NCBI GenBank assembly: GCA_017744605.1
Contig: JAGIAZ010000008.1
Coordinates: 1 to 38,729, forward strand
Reading direction: 5' to 3'
Source of the DNA: Sphingobium sp.
GTDB taxonomy: Bacteria; Pseudomonadota; Alphaproteobacteria; Sphingomonadales; Sphingomonadaceae
Length of the DNA: 38,729 nt
The first letter of the stretch is position 1. Each line of letters starts with the position of its first letter. This document shows, piece after piece, positions 1 to 5,479 of this stretch. The notes under the pieces were generated by a model. The model was given only the letters and a program-made list of their open reading frames with translations, had not been told where the DNA came from and searched no databases. The position numbers and the translations under genes are program-made.

Positions 1-2
1 AA

Positions 3-86
3 ACGCGATCCACGGCCGAGGGGGGATTTTCCGTCATCATTGAAATCCCGCTTCTAGCCGAGGATCAGCCGAAAGTAGCCGCATGA
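3..86 (+). CDS. C-terminal end of a sensor histidine kinase (partial)
   Basis: Only the last 27 codons are inside the window, read in the frame that starts at base 3. They end GGFSVIIEIPL followed by a short polar tail, which is like the last strand of a HATPase_c domain in LytS/YehU-type kinases. The TGA stop overlaps the ATG of the following response regulator as ATGA, a usual sign of translational coupling between a kinase and its regulator. The identity is inferred mainly from this coupling, because the kinase core lies upstream of the window. The other two forward frames stop within this stretch. Confidence 0.55.
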   Translation, partial: TRSTAEGGFSVIIEIPLLAEDQPKVAA

Positions 87-883
87 CCATCAGAACCATT
101 CTCGTGGACGACGAGAGCCTCGCCATTCAGGGCCTCAAGCTGCGCCTGGAGGCTCATGAGGATGTCGAAGTCGTCGAGACCTGCAGCAATGGCCGGGAAG
201 CCATCCGCGCGATCAAGACCCACAAGCCCGACCTCGTCCTGCTGGACATCCAGATGCCCGGCTTCGACGGCTTCTCCGTCGTGCAGGGCGTGATGGAAGT
301 CGAGCCGCCTCTGTTCGTGTTCGTGACCGCCTATTCCGAGCATGCCGTGCGCGCCTTCGACGCCAAGGCGATCGGCTATCTGGTGAAGCCGGTGGAGGAA
401 CAGCGGCTCGCCGACGTGCTCGAGCATGCCCGCCAGCGCCTCGCCGAAAAGCGCCAGAGCGCGGACGCCGAGCGGCTGCGGGAAGTGCTGAACGAACTGG
501 CGCCCGAAGCCATGCCGGACCTCGCGGCCGAGGCCGAGGCGCCCGCTTCGAATCGCTTCGAGAAGCTCATCAACATCAAGGATCGCGGCCAGATCTTCCG
601 CATCGACGTCGATACGATCGAGCGTATCGAAGCGGCCGGCGACTATATGTGCATCTACACCGGGGACAATTCGTTCATCCTGCGCGAGACGATGAAGGAT
701 CTGGAGCGCCGGCTCGATCCGCGCGTGTTCCAGCGCGTGCATCGCTCGTGGATCGTGAACCTCAATCTCGTCCGGCAGGTCCGCCCGCATACCAATGGCG
801 AGTGCTTCCTGATGCTGGAATCGGGCGCGGACGTGAAGGTCAGCCGCTCGTTCAGGGACGTCGTCGCCCGCTTCGTGCATTAG
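83..883 (+). CDS. LytTR-family response regulator
   Basis: This is a two-component response regulator of 266 residues. The N-terminal receiver domain (about 4-120) has the acidic pair DD at 9-10, the phospho-acceptor D55 in LLDIQMP, T82 in VTAYSEHA and K102 in YLVKPVE. After a charged, Ala/Glu-rich linker (about 120-160) comes a LytTR DNA-binding domain (about 160-266) with the typical segments IERIEAAGDYMCIYT and FQRVHRSWIVNL. It should bind DNA as a dimer when phosphorylated by its partner kinase, whose last codons overlap this start by 4 bases. LytTR regulators usually control envelope or secreted functions, but the target here cannot be read from the sequence. A palindromic repeat and a terminator for the next gene follow directly. 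Confidence 0.93.
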   Translation: MTIRTILVDDESLAIQGLKLRLEAHEDVEVVETCSNGREAIRAIKTHKPDLVLLDIQMPGFDGFSVVQGVMEVEPPLFVFVTAYSEHAVRAFDAKAIGYLVKPVEEQRLADVLEHARQRLAEKRQSADAERLREVLNELAPEAMPDLAAEAEAPASNRFEKLINIKDRGQIFRIDVDTIERIEAAGDYMCIYTGDNSFILRETMKDLERRLDPRVFQRVHRSWIVNLNLVRQVRPHTNGECFLMLESGADVKVSRSFRDVVARFVH

Positions 884-885
884 CG

Positions 886-962
886 CCGTCATTCCCGCGA
901 GAGCGGGAATCCAGCCCCATCGTGCTTCCGCCTTGGCTCCCGCTTTCGCGGGGGAATGACGG
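886..962. repeat. Palindromic intergenic repeat, family GTCATTCCCGC
   Basis: The left arm reads CCGTCATTCCCGCGAGAGCG and the right arm is its near complement, CGCTTTCGCGGGGGAATGACGG. Together they form a hairpin-capable unit 3 bases after the response-regulator stop. A diverged second copy is at 29959-30052. This REP-like type is widespread in proteobacteria. It lies between convergent genes and may help end transcription. Confidence 0.75.
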
Positions 963-984
963 CTATGGGCTATTCGACAGCGCA

Positions 985-1027
985 TAAAAAACGGGCCGGC
1001 GCGGAGGGGGAGATTGCGCCGGCCCGT
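985..1027 (-). terminator. Rho-independent terminator of the glycine-zipper gene
   Basis: A perfect 12-bp stem, ACGGGCCGGCGC (991-1002) with its complement at 1016-1027, has a 13-base loop. On the minus strand it is followed by six T residues (A985-A990 on the plus strand). It lies about 40 bases past the stop of the minus-strand gene at 1069-1473. Confidence 0.85.
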
Positions 1028-1068
1028 AGGGAGCCAAGGGGAAATGGCCAAGAACAAATGGACGTCGG

Positions 1069-1473
1069 TTAGCGGCAGTTGCTGCCATTCTTGTCGATGG
1101 CGCGGCCCGCGACCGCGCCGACGGCGCCGCCGATGATCGTGCCGGTCGTGTGGTCGCCATGGCGGCCGGCGACGCTGTTGCCGATCAGGCCGCCGGCGAT
1201 GGCGCCCAGGATCGTGCCGGTTGCGCCGTCGCTGCGACGGCAGCCTTCGTAGCGATAACCGCCCCGGTAGCCCTGATAGACGGGCTGCTCGTAATAGCGG
1301 GCGTCTTCATAGCCCCGATAACGGTCGTAGCGGTCGTCGCGATCGTAACGGTCATGGTTGGACCAGCCATAATGGTTGCCGCGATCATGAGCCTGCGCCG
1401 GAGCGACCGCACCCGCGGTCGTGGCAGCAAGCGCCAGCGCGATGCTCAGCTTCTTGAGAGTACGGGCAGTCAT
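1069..1473 (-). CDS. Secreted glycine-zipper (2TM) envelope protein
   Basis: This 134-residue protein starts with a cleavable-looking signal peptide (about 1-28, ending APAQA). Next is a His/Asp/Arg/Tyr-rich stretch with repeated DRYDR units. The C-terminal glycine-zipper segment has the pattern GTILGAIAGGLIGNSVAG followed by GTIIGGAVGAVAG, as in the Rickettsia 17-kDa antigen / glycine zipper 2TM family. Such proteins insert into or associate with the outer membrane; their exact role is not known. There is no lipobox cysteine, and two cysteines remain in the mature part. An AAAGGAT Shine-Dalgarno lies about 9 bases before the ATG. It is convergent with the response regulator and has its own strong terminator. 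Confidence 0.85.
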   Translation of the reverse strand: MTARTLKKLSIALALAATTAGAVAPAQAHDRGNHYGWSNHDRYDRDDRYDRYRGYEDARYYEQPVYQGYRGGYRYEGCRRSDGATGTILGAIAGGLIGNSVAGRHGDHTTGTIIGGAVGAVAGRAIDKNGSNCR

Positions 1474-1650
1474 GGTCTTCTATCCTTTCTGGCGCCCTGT
1501 GGGGGAGCGCCTCTCATGATGTCCTTCTATGCGAGTCGCTCTGAGCCATGCCTGAATGCGGCTGGCAGGCCCTGTTCATCTTGGTGTTCCTGTTCGTAGG
1601 ACGTTGTCGCAGGCGCTCACGACGCATGGCCAGCGCCCCTGTCAGCCGCT

Positions 1651-2658
1651 ATGCAGGCCGCCATGCAGCGGATCGCGGCCATTCTCGTCCTGTTCGTGCT
1701 GCTGATGCCTGCACCGCTGATCGACACGGAGCCGCCGCTGCGCAGGACCGCGATCCAGCTTCATGCCGAGCCGTTGCCACCGCCGTCGCCGGAGGTACAA
1801 CGCGCTTACGGTCCGTTGCGGCTCGAGGGACTGTGGCGGCTATCCAGCCCCGTTCGCGCGTTCGGCGGCATTTCCGCTTTGTTCGTCGGAGAGGATGGCC
1901 AGTTCACCGGCCTCAATGATTCCGGCCAATGGGCGCGCTTCCGGCTCGACGGGCCACCCAAGGGCACGATGGCGGCCCTGCCGCGCATGGCGCTCGCCGG
2001 CGAGCATCGGCGGCAGAACGACAATGAGAGCATGGCCCGCGATCCCGTCACGGGCACCGTCTGGGCGGGGTTCGAGGTGACGAACCGCATCTGCCGTTAT
2101 TCCCCCGACCTCGCGCGCGTCACCGGCTGCGTGCAGCCCGAGGCGATGCGGGATTGGCCCGAGCAGGGCGGTGCCGAATCGCTGGCGCGCCTCGGCGACG
2201 GGCGCTTTCTCGCCATCGGTGAACTCGCTTATGCACCGGGCGGCGGCCATGACGTGGTGCTCTGGGCGGGCGATCCGGTCGATCCGCGCACGCCGCCGCC
2301 GGTCCATATGCGCTATATCGCGCCGACCGGCTATCGCCCGACCGACGCGCTCTGGCTGGGCGGCGACAGGCTGCTGGTGCTGACGCGCCGCATGACCGTG
2401 TTCGACTGGTTCACCGCCAAGCTGACTCTGGTCCGCCTGCCGAAGCTCGAAGCGGGCGCCGTGCTCAAGGGCGAGGTCATCGCCTCATTCGAGCGCCCCG
2501 GCCCCGCCGACAATCTCGAGGCGCTGGCGCTCGGCCATGAGAAGGCGGGTCCCGTCCTCTGGATCGCCTCGGACGACAATCACCTCGTCCTGCAGCGCAG
2601 CCTGCTGTTCAAGTTCGCCCTGCCGAGGGATTGGGTGAGCGATGCTCGGGCGCCTTGA
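1651..2658 (+). CDS. Esterase-like activity of phytase family protein
   Basis: This is a 335-residue exported protein with a hydrophobic N-terminal segment (about 6-25) that serves as signal or anchor. The remainder looks like the beta-propeller 'esterase-like activity of phytase' fold (PF13449). Typical segments are FGGISALFVGEDGQFTGLND near the start, the DNESMARDP and GGAESLARLGDG blocks, and DNLEALALGHE plus WIASDDNHLVLQRSLLFKF near the end. Family members are predicted periplasmic hydrolases with poorly known substrates; true phytase activity is unproven. Either ATG 1651 or ATG 1663 could be the start; both leave the signal segment intact. It is transcribed alone and is followed by palindromic hairpins. 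Confidence 0.82.
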   Translation: MQAAMQRIAAILVLFVLLMPAPLIDTEPPLRRTAIQLHAEPLPPPSPEVQRAYGPLRLEGLWRLSSPVRAFGGISALFVGEDGQFTGLNDSGQWARFRLDGPPKGTMAALPRMALAGEHRRQNDNESMARDPVTGTVWAGFEVTNRICRYSPDLARVTGCVQPEAMRDWPEQGGAESLARLGDGRFLAIGELAYAPGGGHDVVLWAGDPVDPRTPPPVHMRYIAPTGYRPTDALWLGGDRLLVLTRRMTVFDWFTAKLTLVRLPKLEAGAVLKGEVIASFERPGPADNLEALALGHEKAGPVLWIASDDNHLVLQRSLLFKFALPRDWVSDARAP

Positions 2659-2666
2659 GCGTTTCC

Positions 2667-2740
2667 CCCGCTCCCGCATGCGGGAGCGGGCCGGGGTGAG
2701 GGCAGTGAAGACCCTCCCCTAACCCCTCCCGCATGCGGGA
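2667..2740. repeat. Two GCATGC-centred palindromes (terminator / intergenic repeat)
   Basis: A perfect 24-bp palindrome centred on GCATGC lies at 2667-2690, 9 bases after the phytase-like gene stops. A second copy of the core, TCCCGCATGCGGGA, is at 2727-2740. Between them is the run CCCTCCCCTAACCCC. Together they form a repeat type common in intergenic DNA of sphingomonads and could end transcription of the upstream gene. Confidence 0.65.
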
Positions 2741-2750
2741 AGGGAACGAC

Positions 2751-2767
2751 CACCAAAGAAAAGGCGG
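2751..2767. repeat. Left 17-bp direct repeat flanking the small-gene cassette
   Basis: CACCAAAGAAAAGGCGG here matches the sequence at 3398-3415 apart from one extra A there. The right copy is part of the rpmB terminator. The two copies bracket an AT-richer block, as expected of a target-site or attachment-site duplication. Confidence 0.6.
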
Positions 2768-2789
2768 ATATATATCTTGCAAACACAGT

Positions 2790-2966
2790 GTGGCTCTGGA
2801 ACTTCATACTTTCGATGCGTCGGATCTATTGAAATTGAGCGGCAAAGTCGCCCGACGCGACGGTGAGATGTTGACTATTTGCACGCCCTTCGTGCCGGAA
2901 CCGAAACTCCCCCTCGAAGGTGGGAAGGTGGCAGATGAAGAACCAGACGAAGCCAAGCCAGATTGA
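2790..2966 (+). CDS. Hypothetical small protein (uncertain)
   Basis: This frame would encode 58 residues from GTG 2790. The same frame stays open upstream to ATG 2733, but that start lies inside a palindromic repeat outside the cassette, so the GTG is preferred. The product has a short hydrophobic-acidic start (ALELHTFDASDLL), a possible beta hairpin around SGKVARRDGEMLTI, and an acidic Pro-rich tail. It overlaps the next gene by 32 bases in another frame. No Shine-Dalgarno is evident and no family is recognised. It may be a real first gene of the three-gene cassette or a non-coding leader. Confidence 0.35.
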   Translation: MALELHTFDASDLLKLSGKVARRDGEMLTICTPFVPEPKLPLEGGKVADEEPDEAKPD

Positions 2967-3078
2967 ACGCTTCAGGGAAGCCGCCCGCGGGCATGAGGCG
3001 GACGAGGATGAGAAGCGCTGGGAAAAGCGACTGAGGAAGGTTGCGAAGGCTAAGCCGGAACCGGAGAAGCCAGAGTGA
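2935..3078 (+). CDS. Small highly charged protein (47 aa)
   Basis: The frame runs from ATG 2935 to TGA 3076-3078, with GGAAGGTGG a few bases upstream as a Shine-Dalgarno. The product is dense in Arg, Lys and Glu, with the core RFREAARGHEADEDEKRWEK, and looks mostly helical. It resembles short orphan proteins of the pattern 'PSQ-x-RFREAAR...DED...RLRKVAKAKP' found in alphaproteobacteria, for which no function is known. Its stop overlaps the GTG start of the next gene as GTGA, indicating translational coupling. It lies inside the putative mobile cassette and is clearly less GC-rich than the neighbouring chromosomal genes. Confidence 0.65.
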   Translation: MKNQTKPSQIERFREAARGHEADEDEKRWEKRLRKVAKAKPEPEKPE

Positions 3079-3368
3079 TAGACGAGGACGCCAGCGAAGA
3101 CGCCAACATGATGGGCGAAATTGGTCGCAGCGTTATCTCGCTTTGTTCTGTCCAGAAATCTTGGGGTTATGGCTGGATCGCCGAGCGGCTTGGGATATCA
3201 TATGACCAAGCACGTTCAGCGGGCCTCGCGTTACAAGCAATGGGCCTTGCTGATGTTAGGCCTGTCCGGCACGGTCGAGAGTTTGCAGGCTCAGCGATTT
3301 TCCTAACGAAACGCGGCGAACAAGTTCGGTTGGCGATAGAAGATGGCCGAGTGAAATTGGCGGAGTAG
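3075..3368 (+). CDS. Small winged-helix-like protein of the cassette
   Basis: This 97-residue protein begins at GTG 3075, overlapping the preceding stop by 4 bases. The middle reads like a winged helix-turn-helix: a helix around SVISLCSVQKSWGYGWIAERL, a recognition-type helix ISYDQARSAGLALQAMGL, then a wing (VRPVRHGREFAGSAIFLTKRG) and a closing helix. This suggests DNA binding, possibly autoregulation of the cassette or control of its movement. I do not recognise a named family and the fold call is by eye. The base composition is near 50% GC. It ends just before the inverted end of the cassette. Confidence 0.6.
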   Translation: MIDEDASEDANMMGEIGRSVISLCSVQKSWGYGWIAERLGISYDQARSAGLALQAMGLADVRPVRHGREFAGSAIFLTKRGEQVRLAIEDGRVKLAE

Positions 3369-3397
3369 ATCGTTGCCGTATTTGCAATATATACAGA

Positions 3398-3415
3398 CAC
3401 CAAAGAAAAAGGCGG
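3398..3415. repeat. Right direct repeat flanking the small-gene cassette
   Basis: CACCAAAGAAAAAGGCGG is the second copy of the repeat at 2751-2767, with one extra A. It includes the T-tract (minus strand) and the distal part of the stem of the rpmB terminator, so the cassette sits exactly at that terminator. Confidence 0.6.
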
Positions 3416-3430
3416 CCCCGCAGGACCGCC
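3402..3430 (-). terminator. Rho-independent terminator of rpmB
   Basis: On the minus strand GGCGGTCCTGCGGGGCCGCC forms a stem-loop followed by TTTTTC. It lies about 28 bases after the rpmB stop. Confidence 0.8.
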
Positions 3431-3457
3431 TCTTCGGCTTTTCAGCGTTCGCCCAAA

Positions 3458-3754
3458 TCAGGCCGCGGCAGCGGTGGCCTGCTTCTTGACGATCTCGCGC
3501 TTCAGACGGCGGACCTTCAGGGACAGCTTGTCGTCCGAGGTCTTGAGCAGCCAGTTGTCCAGGCCCCCATTATGCTCGACCGAACGCAGGCCATGCGTCG
3601 AGACGCGCAGCTTCACGCCGGTGCCCAGCGTGTCGGAAATGAGCGTCACGTTCTGCAGGTTGGGCAGAAAGACTCGCTTGGTCTTGTTGTTCGCGTGGGA
3701 CACATTGTGGCCCACTTGGCGGCCCCGGCCGGTCAATTCGCAGATGCGCGACAT
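3458..3754 (-). CDS. rpmB: Large-subunit ribosomal protein L28
   Basis: This 98-residue basic protein starts [27 protein letters not shown], the signature of bacterial L28 (usually 75-100 residues). It is part of the 50S subunit. The central segment [42 protein letters not shown] is as in alphaproteobacterial L28, which carries a longer C-terminal tail (here ending KKQATAAAA). An AGGA lies upstream of the ATG. It is a single-gene unit with its own terminator, divergent from tadA across about 107 bases that must hold both promoters. Confidence 0.97.
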   Translation of the reverse strand: MSRICELTGRGRQVGHNVSHANNKTKRVFLPNLQNVTLISDTLGTGVKLRVSTHGLRSVEHNGGLDNWLLKTSDDKLSLKVRRLKREIVKKQATAAAA

Positions 3755-3861
3755 GTCACTGAATCCTGAATGGGTTTCTCTGGAAAGCGGCGCCGATAGC
3801 CCGTGAATGCCGAATCGTCAAGGCGCTTCCATGGGAAACCCGCGACGTTTAGGGACGGGCC

Positions 3862-4323
3862 ATGGCCCAACCCTTCCCCCTGCCCGAACCGATGCGCCGC
3901 GCGCTGGAGGAAGCGCGCGCCTCCGCGGCGGCCGACGAAGTGCCGATCGGCGCGGTCGTCGTCAAGGACCGCGTGGTCATCGCGACCGGCCAGAACCGCA
4001 ATCGCCGCGACAAGGACCCCACCGCCCATGCCGAGATCGTCGCCATGCGCGCGGCTGCGAAGATCCTCGGCACGGACAGGCTCACCGGCTGCGATCTCTG
4101 GGTGACGCTCGAGCCCTGCGCCATGTGCGCGGGCGCCATCGCCCATGCCCGCATCGACCGGCTCTATTATGGCGCGCTCGACCCGAAGGGGGGCGGCGTC
4201 GAACATGGCGCGCGCGTCTTCGCCCAGGCGCAGTGCCATCACCGGCCCGAACTGTTCGGCGGCATCGGTGCGGAGCCAGCGGCCGCGCTGCTCAGGGATT
4301 TCTTTGCGGAGCGGCGGAGCTAG
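3862..4323 (+). CDS. tadA: tRNA-specific adenosine deaminase
   Basis: TadA deaminates adenosine 34 of tRNA-Arg(ACG) to inosine, which widens wobble decoding. The 153-residue protein carries the zinc cytidine-deaminase-fold motifs: H56-A-E58, where H56 binds zinc and E58 is the proton shuttle, and P85-C-A-M-C89 with two zinc-binding cysteines. The surrounding VPIGAVVV and VTLEPCAMCAGA blocks are typical. Length matches the family (about 150-165). The chosen ATG gives the usual short N-terminus (MAQPFPLPEPMRRALEEA). It is divergent from rpmB and probably co-transcribed with the small periplasmic protein 39 bases downstream. Confidence 0.96.
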   Translation: MAQPFPLPEPMRRALEEARASAAADEVPIGAVVVKDRVVIATGQNRNRRDKDPTAHAEIVAMRAAAKILGTDRLTGCDLWVTLEPCAMCAGAIAHARIDRLYYGALDPKGGGVEHGARVFAQAQCHHRPELFGGIGAEPAAALLRDFFAERRS

Positions 4324-4362
4324 GGCATCGCGTGGACGGGGCGTTCAAATGGGGGAGAGACG

Positions 4363-4872
4363 ATGAAGACAGTTGCCGCATGGCTCGTTGCGACGAGCCT
4401 GCTCAGTGCCCAGGCGCAGGCGTCCGACAGGCCGACATGCCTCTCGGACGCCGAATTCTCCGATGTCATCCTGCTCATGGCGCCCGAAGCGCTGAAATCG
4501 ATGAGCGAGCAGTGCAAGGGCAGCCTGACCAGGGGGCAGGTGCTCGGCAATCCCGACAGCCTGGCGATCAAGAACTTCGCGGCCGCCAGCGCCGATGCCT
4601 GGCCGCGCGTGTTGCCGGCCCTTGCCCGCTTTGCGTCGAAGAAGGACGGCAAGCTGTCCGAGACGGAAGCCACCCTGTTCAGGAGCATCTTCCTGACGGT
4701 CACGCAGCAGCAGACCAAAGGGCTCATCAAGAAGCCGGAGGATTGCCAGGCCGCCGACCGCATCCTCAAGCTCGCCGAACCCCTGCCGCCCCAGAACCTC
4801 GCCGGCATCATCATCGAGGTCGCACGCATGGGGAAGCAGAAGGACAGCGACCTGCTCTGCAAGCGGGATTAG
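4363..4872 (+). CDS. Hypothetical periplasmic protein
   Basis: This protein of 169 residues has a clear signal peptide (1-20, cleavage after AQA-S), so it should be exported to the periplasm. The mature part is helical, with four cysteines (in PTCLSD, EQCKG, EDCQAAD and near the C-terminus LLCKRD) that could form two disulfides. I do not recognise a family. GGGGGAGAG lies 3-4 bases before the ATG as a Shine-Dalgarno. It follows tadA on the same strand with a 39-base gap, so it may be in the same transcript. Confidence 0.75.
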   Translation: MKTVAAWLVATSLLSAQAQASDRPTCLSDAEFSDVILLMAPEALKSMSEQCKGSLTRGQVLGNPDSLAIKNFAAASADAWPRVLPALARFASKKDGKLSETEATLFRSIFLTVTQQQTKGLIKKPEDCQAADRILKLAEPLPPQNLAGIIIEVARMGKQKDSDLLCKRD

Positions 4873-4955
4873 AAAAGTGAAATGCCCGGACGCGACCGAT
4901 TGCGGGCGCCGATCGGGATATTGGGGATGGCTGACGTCTCGGGTAACCTCAGAAA

Positions 4956-5414
4956 ATGAACATATCTGTCATTCGATTGTGGGATCGTTATCGCGCGATC
5001 AATCGCGATGCCCCTGCAGGCGTGCCCAACAGCTTCCACTTTTGCGACAATCAGGAGGATGCCGATCTCTGCGCCACCCTTGTTGTCATGGGGCAAAAAC
5101 GCGCGACTGCGCCTTCCGTCGCTGAGTTAGAACTCGCTGGTGACCCCATCCCTCAGGTCGGCGACTACTCGATCGTGACGGATTGGGCGGGAAAGGCCGT
5201 GGCCGTCATTCGGACCGCTTCCGTCGAAATCAGGCGGTTCGGTGATGTCGATGAGGACTTTGCTCGCGCTGAAGGCGAAGGCGACTTGACACTTGATTGG
5301 TGGAGAACCGCCCATCAAGCTTATTACGAAAGCGTGCTGGCTGGCTCCCGCCACATAGTGGATGCTGGCCTCGAAATCGTCTGCGAACGGTTTGAGCTCG
5401 TGCTTCAGGTATGA
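4956..5414 (+). CDS. ASCH-domain protein
   Basis: This 152-residue protein matches the ASCH domain (PUA-like beta-barrel; COG4405 type). Recognisable parts are the opening LWDRYRAINRDAP, the VVMGQKRATA block, then VGDYSIVTDWAGKAVAVIRTASVEIRRFGDVDEDFARAEGEG and the closing helix WWRTAHQAYY. ASCH proteins are thought to bind RNA or modified nucleosides; one relative (YqfB) hydrolyses N4-acetylcytidine, but that short family is not closely similar. No strong Shine-Dalgarno is visible before ATG 4956. Base composition (about 53% GC) is lower than in neighbours, which suggests more recent acquisition. It is likely a single-gene unit. Confidence 0.8.
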   Translation: MNISVIRLWDRYRAINRDAPAGVPNSFHFCDNQEDADLCATLVVMGQKRATAPSVAELELAGDPIPQVGDYSIVTDWAGKAVAVIRTASVEIRRFGDVDEDFARAEGEGDLTLDWWRTAHQAYYESVLAGSRHIVDAGLEIVCERFELVLQV

Positions 5415-5479
5415 GGTCCGCAGCCATCAGTTCTGCCATTCAGGTAGGAACGATCTCCTGAGAGCTGACGCGTCTGCCT

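Larger units (their letters stand above)
2768..3394. mobile_element. Putative small non-autonomous mobile cassette
   Basis: This block of about 627 bp has roughly 50-55% GC, against about 65% around it. Its ends are inverted: it begins ATATATATCTTGCAAA (2768-2783) and ends TTTGCAATATATAC (3381-3394), whose complement is GTATATATTGCAAA. It is bracketed by direct repeats (2751-2767 and 3398-3415). It holds three overlapping small frames and no recombinase, so any movement would need an enzyme supplied in trans. The structure is seen in the sequence; mobility is inference. Confidence 0.5.

Noticed and set aside
3807..4880. Long open frame overlapping tadA and the next gene in another frame
   Set aside because: It is a GC-rich shadow running across two well-supported genes and their gap.
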